13,469 nucleotides of DNA from Serpens sp035497635 (GTDB lineage: Bacteria; Pseudomonadota; Gammaproteobacteria; Pseudomonadales; Pseudomonadaceae), in the NCBI GenBank assembly GCA_035497635.1, contig DATJDB010000316.1, positions 1-13,469 of the forward strand, written 5' to 3'. Each line of letters starts with the position of its first letter. Position 1 is the stretch's first letter. This document shows, one piece after another, positions 1-5,604 of the stretch. The notes below the pieces were generated by a model. It did not search any database, was not told the origin of the DNA, and saw nothing but the letters and a program-made list of their open reading frames with translations. Position numbers and translations under genes: made by a program.

Positions 1-108
1 GAGCAGGTCGGCAACCAGGTCCCAGGCCTGGTTATCCAGCAGCAGTCCGCCCAGGACAGCCTGTTCCGCTTCATCCGAGTAGGGCGGCATCACGGGAGTG
101 AGGGTCAT
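1..108 (-). CDS. dnaB: Replicative DNA helicase DnaB, N-terminal fragment (cut by window edge)
   Basis: Only the first 36 codons lie in the window; the gene continues past position 1. The visible protein begins with a short leader and then the segment PPYSDEAEQAVLGGLLLDN, which closely matches the start of the DnaB N-terminal domain (the PxSxEAEQAVLGxLL pattern). Its ATG at 106-108 overlaps the stop codon of parA in an ATGA arrangement, so the two are translationally coupled. In ICEclc/PAGI-2-like elements a dnaB-like gene regularly follows parA and is thought to help the excised circle replicate. The catalytic RecA-like domain is outside the window, so completeness cannot be judged. Confidence 0.85.
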   Translation of the reverse strand, partial: MTLTPVMPPYSDEAEQAVLGGLLLDNQAWDLVADLL

Positions 109-950
109 TGCCGGTCTCCCGCGTCCAGGGTCAGCTGGGCCAGCTGCTGGCGCCACTGCGGAAACAGTTCGATGGCCAGCGCCTGCAGTGAGCTCAGGCA
201 GGATGGCGCCTTGCGACCGTGGGGCTGACGCGGTTCGAAACGGTGTGCCGGCAGCCCGAGCGTGGCGGCCTGCCGGTAGGCGACCAGGCCGGGAATGCTG
301 GTATTGAGCAGCAGCAGGGGCGGTGTATGACTGAAGGAGCGACGCAGACCTGCGGTGATCAGGCGACCGTCGTTGCTGATGCCTTCCGTGCGATTGAGCA
401 GCAGGGCCAGCGCGGGTGTGCGGATGCCCATCCGTTGCAGCGGCTGCAGGTCGGCCAGCAACTGCAGGGTGCCGCCATGCACTTCGCGGGCGGCCAGCAT
501 TTCCGGGAGCACCGGCGACAGCGCGCGGTCCGCGGCCAGCACGGCCATTTCCAGCACGACGCTGCGCGAACCCTGGGTATCGATCAGGACCAGGTCATAG
601 GCGCTGGCCAGGCGGGGCAGCAGGTTGCGCAGGCGGACCCGGCCATCGGGCGCATGGAGCAGGAGCGTGGCCAGTTGGCCGGTCGGGTCATTGGAGCGGA
701 TCAGGTCCAGCCCGGCAATCTCGGTGCGTGACACGATCTGGCGCGGTTCCAGCTGGTGCTGGGCGATGAGCTCCAGCGTCCCGCACGGCGCTCGGCTGGT
801 CAGGGAAAAGTAGCTGGACAGGGTCGGCTGGCTGTCCAGATCGATCAGTAAAACGCGCAATCCCGCATCGGCGAGCACTGCGCCCAGATTGGCGGTGACG
901 GTGGTTTTGCCCACCCCGCCCTTGGTGGAGATGATCGAAAGCACGTACAT
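105..950 (-). CDS. parA: ParA/Soj-family partition ATPase (281 aa)
   Basis: This is a deviant Walker-type ATPase that should act with a ParB partner to keep the element in daughter cells. The ParA signature KGGVGKTT lies at residues 10-17. It is followed by VLLIDLDSQPT (the Walker A' aspartate region) and by LVLIDTQG, a Walker B-like segment. A longer reading frame begins at 1040, but the ATG at 948-950 is preferred because AGGAG sits 8 bases upstream and the protein then starts directly on the first beta strand. The gene begins 4 bases after the alpA stop, with its ribosome site inside the alpA end, and overlaps dnaB by 4 bases. This makes an alpA-parA-dnaB operon. The order matches the maintenance module of PAGI-2/ICEclc-type elements. 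Confidence 0.92.
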   Translation of the reverse strand: MYVLSIISTKGGVGKTTVTANLGAVLADAGLRVLLIDLDSQPTLSSYFSLTSRAPCGTLELIAQHQLEPRQIVSRTEIAGLDLIRSNDPTGQLATLLLHAPDGRVRLRNLLPRLASAYDLVLIDTQGSRSVVLEMAVLAADRALSPVLPEMLAAREVHGGTLQLLADLQPLQRMGIRTPALALLLNRTEGISNDGRLITAGLRRSFSHTPPLLLLNTSIPGLVAYRQAATLGLPAHRFEPRQPHGRKAPSCLSSLQALAIELFPQWRQQLAQLTLDAGDRQ

Positions 951-954
951 GCGA

Positions 955-1167
955 TCAGCTCCTGTCCAGGCGGGCGGCGATCCATTGCTCGATCTCCTGT
1001 GAGTCCCAGCCCACCGCCCGCAAGCCGATACGTCTGGCATGCGGGAACTTGTCGAGCTTCATCAGGTTGTAGATGTGCGCTCGCCGAAAGCCGGTTCGAC
1101 GCATGACTTCATTGAGGCGAAGGATATGGCGCGTGGGGTGGACGGGGGGCTGCTGGGGGCTTTGCAT
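955..1167 (-). CDS. alpA: AlpA-family (MerR-like winged helix) transcriptional regulator (70 aa)
   Basis: A small DNA-binding protein of the phage AlpA/excisionase-like family. The core reads ILRLNEVMRRTGFRRAHIYN, then a wing with FP, then GWDSQEIEQWIAARL at the end. This is the usual AlpA layout (LRLxEVxxxTGxSRxxIYxLxxxGxFP, then V-x-W-x-x-x-E-I-x-x-W). A GTG at 1173 could also start it, but AAGGAG ends 5 bases before the ATG at 1165-1167, so the ATG is preferred. It is the first gene of the alpA-parA-dnaB operon. The region just upstream holds two sets of repeats that look like operators, so self-regulation is plausible. In related ICEs an alpA-like gene heads the same module. Confidence 0.88.
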   Translation of the reverse strand: MQSPQQPPVHPTRHILRLNEVMRRTGFRRAHIYNLMKLDKFPHARRIGLRAVGWDSQEIEQWIAARLDRS

Positions 1168-1179
1168 GGTCACTCCTTG

Positions 1180-1199
1180 GCGCGTAATGGCGCGTGATG
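1180..1199. promoter_or_regulatory. Tandem 10-bp repeat directly upstream of the alpA ribosome site
   Basis: Two head-to-tail copies, GCGCGTAATG (1180-1189) and GCGCGTGATG (1190-1199), differ at one base and repeat at exactly one helical turn. They lie 13 to 32 bases upstream of the alpA ATG, between the ribosome site and the larger repeats at 1237-1272. The position suits a repressor or activator site. That is inference from spacing only. Confidence 0.4.
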
Positions 1200-1236
1200 G
1201 GTGACCTGAAGAAAGACCGGCGCTGCGCAGTGGTAA

Positions 1237-1272
1237 ACCGTATTGGCGGTAAGCCCTACCGTAATGGCGGTA
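1237..1272. promoter_or_regulatory. Paired operator-like repeat upstream of alpA-parA-dnaB
   Basis: ACCGTATTGGCGGTA (1237-1251) and ACCGTAATGGCGGTA (1258-1272) are direct repeats with one mismatch, offset by 21 bases, or two helical turns. Each has ACCG/CGGT arms, and the second extends to CTACCG/CGGTAG, so each unit could bind a dimer. The second copy overlaps the last codons and the stop of the upstream gene (1256-2032). The likely role is control of the alpA operon by AlpA or another regulator. No clear -35/-10 pair could be fixed. Confidence 0.45.
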
Positions 1273-2032
1273 GGGGGGTACCGCCGACGCCGAGGCTTTG
1301 TCGAGCGGCGGCGAATTTGCGCTCCAGGGTTCGTTTCGTGATTCCCAGCCGCCCGGAGTGATGGGCGACCAGTGAGGTAATCACGGCCGCTTGCGTTTCG
1401 AACCGTGAATAGGGAACGCCCGATGGGGACTTGCCAAGTAACAGGTTGAGGAGGGAGCCAATGACATTTAGATTGGCTTTCTCGCTGCGTTCGCTGGGGG
1501 TGTCTGAAGCCACAGCGGCGATATCGATTCCCGGAGATTTATCGGCTTTCTGGGCATTGAACTGACACTCCGCACATTGCGATTCCATCTTTTTCACCAG
1601 CGAGTCATGTTCGGCCTTGATCACCTGGAAGGCGTCCAACGTAATGCCGCTGTGTATCTTTCTTTCGAAGGCATCAAAAAGAAAGCTGGGTTTCTGATCC
1701 GGATAATAATCGGACATCCAGCTCTTGAGGTCGGTATGCCGGACCGTCAGGGAGTGAGATTCGATGAAGGTCCCAGGGGTGACGGTGGTGCCCAGGCAGC
1801 CATAGCGCAGCTCGCCGTTATGGATGGCATCGAGGATTTTCTCGGTGTTGGCCTGCAGGCAAGGCCACCTGGAAAAGCAGCAGAATGGCTGAAACTCGGG
1901 AGACTGTGCGGCTTCGGTGAGTATGTGCTCCTCATGCGCGGACAGTTTGCACCAGCGCAGGGCGGCCTCAAGAGGCCGGTAGTAGGTTTTGGAGTCGGGA
2001 TTGTATGGCATCAGGCGAATATCCTTTTCCAC
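1256..2032 (-). CDS. Conserved hypothetical protein with C-terminal ICE/plasmid-type helical domain (258 aa)
   Basis: Function is not known. The N-terminal part contains a phrase like MPYNPDSKTYYRPLEAALRW and a cysteine-rich stretch (FCCFSRWPC). A CxxC (CAEC) follows in the middle. The C-terminal 60 or so residues (NVIGSLLNLLLGKSPSG to RTLERKFAAARQSL) resemble a segment I recall at the end of many uncharacterised proteobacterial proteins, sometimes mislabelled as receptor tyrosine kinases. The helical, basic tail GITKRTLERKFAAAR could bind DNA. An ATG at 2053 lacks a ribosome site; the GTG at 2030-2032 has CAGGAG 8 bases upstream and is preferred; an ATG at 2009-2011 is a third option. It lies between the traI-like gene and alpA, and its end overlaps an operator-like repeat of alpA. 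Confidence 0.65.
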   Translation of the reverse strand: MEKDIRLMPYNPDSKTYYRPLEAALRWCKLSAHEEHILTEAAQSPEFQPFCCFSRWPCLQANTEKILDAIHNGELRYGCLGTTVTPGTFIESHSLTVRHTDLKSWMSDYYPDQKPSFLFDAFERKIHSGITLDAFQVIKAEHDSLVKKMESQCAECQFNAQKADKSPGIDIAAVASDTPSERSEKANLNVIGSLLNLLLGKSPSGVPYSRFETQAAVITSLVAHHSGRLGITKRTLERKFAAARQSLGVGGTPLPPLR

Positions 2033-2128
2033 GCTGATAACTCCTGGAGACATTTTGTCCGGTTGATCGAATGGGTTCGGGGATAATTGGTTAGCAGATA
2101 GAATGAGAGTTAAAAGAAGCTGGCGGAT

Positions 2129-2143
2129 GTTTCATCGTGAAAC
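2129..2143. promoter_or_regulatory. Inverted repeat GTTTCA-TCG-TGAAAC, operator- or parS-like
   Basis: Perfect 6-base arms are separated by TCG, about 97 bases upstream of the GTG of the 258-aa gene. The arms are reminiscent of chromosomal parS (GTTTCACGTGAAAC). The odd 3-base centre instead of CG breaks the dyad, so it is not a canonical parS. It may be an operator for the downstream gene. Confidence 0.4.
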
Positions 2144-2170
2144 GTGAGCGATTTCGAAGTTTATGTGTTT

Positions 2171-2198
2171 AAAAAGCCAAGCGGTTGGTTGGTTTTTT
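2171..2198 (-). terminator. Weak possible terminator downstream of the traI-like gene
   Basis: An A-rich arm (2171-2180) pairs with a T-rich arm (2189-2198) around an 8-base loop, with only a CCAA/TTGG core of strong pairs and one internal mismatch on the minus strand. It lies about 85 bases past the stop of the traI-like gene. The low GC content of the stem makes it a poor candidate. Confidence 0.25.
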
Positions 2199-2226
2199 GT
2201 TCATGTTTTTGTGTGATTTTATATTC

Positions 2227-2240
2227 TTGATATTTATCAA
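2227..2240. promoter_or_regulatory. Inverted repeat TTGATA-TT-TATCAA
   Basis: A perfect 6-base dyad with a 2-base centre in the AT-rich spacer, about 42 bases past the stop of the traI-like gene. It could be a regulator binding site or part of an origin; no binding protein can be assigned. Confidence 0.35.
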
Positions 2241-2281
2241 TTAATAGCTTGCCGCTCGGCCTGGTACTTGGTCGGTAAGCT

Positions 2282-3367
2282 TTAACTCTGTGTGGGATTA
2301 ATGCCCCGAAAGAGGAAAAGGTTGGAGTTGTCTGAGGGGGTGTTGGAGAAGAGCACATCTGCCCTCAGCAGATACCCACTGAACCGGCGGGGCTTGCGGC
2401 CAGGCCATGCCAATGAGCAGGTCCACAGACTCGTTCCGTCCGGGCCCTTGCGATGGATCTGCAAGGCCTCGAAGCGGCGCTGCAGGCTCCGCCATTCCAG
2501 GCTGCAACCTTCTGGCAGGCTGCTGCCTGTATGGAGGTCGCGGCAATAACGCTGGAACAGAGCGGGGCTGTAGATGAAGGCCTGGCCATCAACGACCTGC
2601 ACCTTTGAATTCTCCTGATTCACCGACAACTGCTGTTGGGCGATGAGCATTCTCAGCCAGAGGAGAAAGGCCCGTCCGGGATTATCCGCCGTGCTGTCTT
2701 GCGCGGCGGCGGGGGCCTGATGGACGCCGTCATCAGTGGCGCGCGCATCCTCGGATTCGGCAGAAACAGCTGTCAGGCCCTGGCCTGCGGGTGGGGGGCC
2801 GTCCAGTGCGCTGCGCGCCAGGTCAATCAGCTCGCCCAGCTCGGTTGCCTGGCGGCGAGGGCTGGTGGAGGCGATAGTGAGCTGTCTCCAGAGCTCAGGG
2901 AAGCCCTGAAGCCAGTCACAGATGCCTTGGTCGACAAGCAGGGCCAGGCCGTGGCCGCTTCCATCCACGCCTGCCTGGGCAAGCGGGTTCAGTTCATTGA
3001 GTAGCGCGGCATACACGAGCGCCGCAGACCAGGCCTCGGCCTGTTGTGCCTGCTCTTCCGGGGCTGCGCCGGCGGGAAGCAGTCGTGAGCGGCGCAGCCT
3101 GAGGGCACCCTCGATCAAGGCCAGGCTATGGTCCAGAAACCCTCCCGGGTGGGCGTAGGTTTCCTGCTGGGCGGGCGTCTGCTCTATCCGTGTTGCGTAG
3201 CGTTTGAATGGGACCAGGAAAAGCTGTTCGAAGCATGCCTTCGGCAGCGAGGTTTGCTGATAGATGCGGTCCAGGTGATCACTTCGCTCGGCTATCCAGA
3301 GCTCTTCAGCTACCGGTTCGTTTGGCCGGGGTCGGCTTGATCTTGAGAGCCTGCGAAGCCAGTGCAT
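2282..3367 (-). CDS. Short TraI_2-type (MobH relaxase-related) protein with altered active-site region (361 aa)
   Basis: Both ends match the relaxase/helicase TraI of ICEclc-like elements. The N-terminal domain (about residues 20-180) has CFEQLFLVPFKRYA, PGGFLDH (74-80) and LRLRRSRLLPAGAAPEE. The C-terminal domain (about 230-361), the TraI_2_C/DUF1528 type, has the pattern VVDGQAFIYSPALFQRY, LQIHRKGPDG and SGYLL. MobH proteins normally have a histidine cluster before PGGLLDH and an HD pair in ALLHDxGK. Here those read QQETYAHPGG and ALLNELN (121-127), so key metal ligands appear lost, and the segment that usually follows is missing. The protein is also shorter than typical family members. The ATG has GGAG 6 bases upstream. 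It may be a non-nicking accessory paralogue, with the true relaxase elsewhere. Confidence 0.75.
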   Translation of the reverse strand: MHWLRRLSRSSRPRPNEPVAEELWIAERSDHLDRIYQQTSLPKACFEQLFLVPFKRYATRIEQTPAQQETYAHPGGFLDHSLALIEGALRLRRSRLLPAGAAPEEQAQQAEAWSAALVYAALLNELNPLAQAGVDGSGHGLALLVDQGICDWLQGFPELWRQLTIASTSPRRQATELGELIDLARSALDGPPPAGQGLTAVSAESEDARATDDGVHQAPAAAQDSTADNPGRAFLLWLRMLIAQQQLSVNQENSKVQVVDGQAFIYSPALFQRYCRDLHTGSSLPEGCSLEWRSLQRRFEALQIHRKGPDGTSLWTCSLAWPGRKPRRFSGYLLRADVLFSNTPSDNSNLFLFRGINPTQS

Positions 3368-3376
3368 GGGCGCTCC

Positions 3377-3409
3377 AACAAGAAGACTGCCCCGGTGGAA
3401 CCGGGGCAG
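3377..3409 (-). terminator. Rho-independent terminator following the ardC 3' relic
   Basis: A perfect 10-bp stem, CTGCCCCGGT (3387-3396) with ACCGGGGCAG (3400-3409) and a 3-base loop, is followed on the minus strand by TCTTCTTGTT. It lies between the ATPase gene and the traI-like gene, only about 10 bases before the latter's ATG, and is a sister of the terminator at 4245-4277. The T-tract is interrupted, so read-through is possible. Confidence 0.7.
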
Positions 3410-3412
3410 TCG

Positions 3413-3490
3413 TTACGCAGGCTGTCAGCCTTCTGGTTCGCAAGTGCTCACTGGCGTCGCGTCCATAATCGCTGTCACCGAAATCCACCT
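3413..3490 (-). pseudogene. Decayed copy of the 3' end of ardC
   Basis: On the minus strand this stretch aligns with the last 25 or so codons of the intact ardC downstream part (4282-4360). Shared blocks include CAGCGRTTATG, CGCGAYGCCAG, AGAAGGCTGAC/TGAAGGCTGAC and the stop region CTGCGTAACGA, followed in both copies by a CCCCGG terminator hairpin. The relic has small indels and no start, so it encodes nothing. It begins 2 bases after the stop of the ATPase gene, as if that gene had replaced the body of an older ardC copy or been inserted by recombination between repeats. Confidence 0.75.
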
Positions 3491-3492
3491 GC

Positions 3493-4224
3493 TTAACGGT
3501 TTTCCAGAAAATCGATCGGCTCGAAGGTCAAGGGGGCGGGCTCTGGGGCGTTTTTGATCTTTCGCGCACTCAGGATGCACAGCCTGTTGTCCGCACTTCG
3601 GCTCAGTTCGTACTCGCCATCGACCGCATCTTTGAGCGCGGATAATCCTCGGGAGCTGCTATGGCCGCTGTGGATCACGAGAACGGCCACGTTCAAACGA
3701 CTGATCAACAGGTCTGCCAGGCGCACAAAGTGGCTGATGTCTGCTGGGCTGTTTTCGTCGCCGCTAAAATTGCGCAGCAGGTTATCGACCACGATCAAGG
3801 CGGGTGCGTGACCGGTAGCTTCGGACAGCTGAGTAATGGCTGAAGCAACGCCTGATATATGGGCCTCGATGCCCATATCGGCCGGATGGCTGGAGATGAA
3901 CAGTGGGGCATCCTTCAGGTTGACGCCGTTGTGTGCCGACCAAGCACGCAAGCGCCGAGCAATGCTCGAGAGACCTTCGCTGGTGATGAAGAACACGGCG
4001 CTTTGGCGCACTGCCTGGCCGTGAAACGGCGTGCTAGTCGCCAGGCAGCAGGACAGGTCAAGGGCTAGGAGTGACTTGTCCTTGGTGCTTCCGCCATAAA
4101 GAACTGCCAAGGAATTTTGTTCGAGGAAGTCCGTTAGCAACCAGTCGATAGGCCGCACGGGCAGGTCACTTGCAGCGAGAAATCTGAATGCTTCATGTTT
4201 GGCAACTGCGTTTGGTTCGTTCAT
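3493..4224 (-). CDS. RepA-like AAA_25 family ATPase with altered Walker A motif (243 aa)
   Basis: It resembles the RecA/DnaB-fold ATPases (AAA_25, plasmid RepA helicase-like) common on proteobacterial mobile elements. The family layout is clear: a P-loop region VLYGGSTKDKS (41-51), then FHGQAVRQSAVFFITSEG, a Walker B-like segment PALIVVDNL (141-149), RNFSGDENSP, and the sensor-like ALKDAVDGEYEL. The P-loop consensus GxxxxGKS reads G44-GSTK-D49-K50-S51, with aspartate where glycine is expected. The lysine and serine are kept. The open frame extends upstream to a TTG at 4278, but that would run through a terminator; the ATG at 4222-4224 has GGAG about 10 bases upstream and is chosen. It probably acts in replication or DNA processing of the element. 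Confidence 0.75.
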   Translation of the reverse strand: MNEPNAVAKHEAFRFLAASDLPVRPIDWLLTDFLEQNSLAVLYGGSTKDKSLLALDLSCCLATSTPFHGQAVRQSAVFFITSEGLSSIARRLRAWSAHNGVNLKDAPLFISSHPADMGIEAHISGVASAITQLSEATGHAPALIVVDNLLRNFSGDENSPADISHFVRLADLLISRLNVAVLVIHSGHSSSRGLSALKDAVDGEYELSRSADNRLCILSARKIKNAPEPAPLTFEPIDFLENR

Positions 4225-4244
4225 CTCGGGCACGCTCCATGTTG

Positions 4245-4277
4245 CTGAAAAGAAAATGCCCCGGCAGGACCGGGGCA
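4245..4277 (-). terminator. Rho-independent terminator of ardC
   Basis: TGCCCCGG (4257-4264) pairs with CCGGGGCA (4270-4277) around a 5-base loop, and the minus-strand sequence continues TTTTCTTTTC. It begins 5 bases past the ardC stop codon. Strong stem, T-tract and position agree. It leaves only about 20 bases before the ATG of the ATPase gene. Confidence 0.85.
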
Positions 4278-4281
4278 ATCG

Positions 4282-5190
4282 TTACGCAGTGAGACGGTCA
4301 GCCTTCAGGTTCAGCAAGTACTCGCTGGCATCGCGCGCATAACCGCTGGCGCGGAAAATCGCCTGTTTGTTGCTTTGCAGAACCTTCAGCCATGACTCGA
4401 TGTAGCCTTCGTGGCGCAGTTCGCCCTGAATCCCCGTCAGGGCACACAGGTAGGCTGCGCCGATTTCCGCGATCAGCTCCTCGAAGGCATATTCCGGCGA
4501 GCCAAACGGGGTGGGCAGCACAATTCCCGCGCGGTTCAAACGCCGGGCATGACCACTCCAGTGAATCAGTTCATGCAGGGCCGTTGCGTAATAGCCGCCG
4601 GTGGAGCTGAACTGCTGAACGCAGGGCAGCTGGATGTAGTCCTGCGCGGGTGAATAGAACGCCTTGTTTTCGCTGCGATGGATGATGCACGCCCCGGAGC
4701 GACGCATCAGATCTTCGGCTTCAGCGTGGGGTGACAACCCTTCGCCCGGGGCTGCGATTTCCTCCGGCGACGCTTCCACGCCCTCGGTCTGTTCGATGTT
4801 GAACAGAAAGTTGCGTCTGAGTACCGGTATGCGCTCCAGCCGGGGTAGACCTTCCGCATCCCGAAGGATATCGCCCGACTGATCACGGACCTCGCGTTCC
4901 TTGTAGCTGTAGAACACCGTCAGGGTACTGCTTTCGCCCTTGCGGACATGGCCGCCAGCCTCTTTGGCCTGAAGGTAAGTGAGCCAGCGATCCTGGCTAT
5001 AGCCCTGCAGTCGCGCCTCGGTCCAGAGCAACAGGATGTTCACGCCACGGTAGGCGCGTCCGGTGACCGCGTTGCTGGGAAATGGCGAACTCACAGGTCG
5101 ACCGGGATGCCAGGGTTTGATCCAGGGAACCACCTTCTGCTGCAGGGCCTCGACGATCCTGTGGGTCACCTCTTGGTAAATGTCACTCAT
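4282..5190 (-). CDS. ardC: ArdC-like antirestriction protein: ssDNA-binding domain plus zincin metallopeptidase domain (302 aa)
   Basis: ArdC-type proteins enter or act with transferred single-stranded DNA and protect the element from recipient restriction. The N-terminal domain (about 1-130) shows the ArdC/TraC-primase pattern: a start IYQEVTHRIVEALQQKVVPW, then PWHPGRP, FPSNAVTGRAYRGVN, and later GGHVRKGESS. The C-terminal zincin domain has HELIHWSGH with HExxH at residues 206-210 and a downstream EELIAEIGAA that supplies the third ligand, so the active site looks intact. Length is normal for the family. The ATG is preceded by GAGGA at suitable spacing. It is followed by a strong terminator, and a decayed copy of its 3' end lies at 3413-3490. 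It is divergent from the DUF3742 gene. Confidence 0.93.
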   Translation of the reverse strand: MSDIYQEVTHRIVEALQQKVVPWIKPWHPGRPVSSPFPSNAVTGRAYRGVNILLLWTEARLQGYSQDRWLTYLQAKEAGGHVRKGESSTLTVFYSYKEREVRDQSGDILRDAEGLPRLERIPVLRRNFLFNIEQTEGVEASPEEIAAPGEGLSPHAEAEDLMRRSGACIIHRSENKAFYSPAQDYIQLPCVQQFSSTGGYYATALHELIHWSGHARRLNRAGIVLPTPFGSPEYAFEELIAEIGAAYLCALTGIQGELRHEGYIESWLKVLQSNKQAIFRASGYARDASEYLLNLKADRLTA

Positions 5191-5604
5191 GCGGTTTTCC
5201 TCGGCGAAGGCATGCCCATGCCCAACCGGGAATGGGTGCCCGGTGGGTAGGGAAGCGGCCTATGGCGCGGCGAAGACTGCGTGTGGAAGTGGCGTTCATC
5301 ACCGAAGTGATCGTGCGAGCCGCCGAACGCTGATCGCACTTGGGTCGAATCACCCGGGAAGGGCGTAGCCTTGAAGATCCTGGCTACCTGGGACGGCTGC
5401 AGAGGCAGCGAGTCGTAAGGGCTAGTTAGTCGTGCCTGCAGAGCCCGGCAAGGCGAGATTCGGAGCGTCAGTCCACCCGGCTCCACTGCGTTCCGATACG
5501 GCGAAGCGCGGCGACGAACGGCGCGGTATCGCGTGGATTGTTCCGGCAGGCCGGCCAAGCTTGCGGGAGAAATGGAGCGAGGTCGGCACTGGCGGAGGTG
5601 CGCA
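5191..5604. other. Divergent intergenic region between ardC and the DUF3742 gene
   Basis: The 414 bases lack a convincing gene; a long minus-strand frame there has biased, low-complexity composition. Visible structure includes ACCGGG(5225-5230)/CCCGGT(5239-5244) in the ardC leader and GTAGCC(5365-5370)/GGCTAC(5382-5387). There is also a nested direct-repeat set: CTGCAGAG at 5397 and 5436, enclosing AGTCGT at 5411 and 5428. It should contain the promoters for ardC and DUF3742. Its place between divergent transfer genes also makes it one candidate for a transfer origin, which is inference. Confidence 0.5.

Larger units (their letters stand above)
2054..2281. other. AT-rich intergenic region between the traI-like gene and the 258-aa gene
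   Basis: No credible gene is seen here. Base composition drops sharply to AT-rich around 2150-2250, unlike the GC-rich flanks. The region holds two inverted repeats (2129-2143 and 2227-2240) and a weak A/T-flanked hairpin (2171-2198). It must contain the promoter of the downstream minus-strand gene unless that gene is read through from the traI-like gene. An origin, oriT or nucleoid-protein binding region are all possible and none is shown. Confidence 0.5.

Noticed and set aside
2129..2143. Canonical chromosomal-type parS site
   Set aside because: The arms match, but the centre is TCG instead of CG, breaking the 14-base palindrome, and only one copy is seen far from parA. It is kept only as an operator-like dyad.
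4225..4278. Upstream TTG start for the ATPase gene
   Set aside because: It would place 18 extra codons over the ardC terminator stem and lacks a ribosome site; the ATG at 4224 has GGAG.
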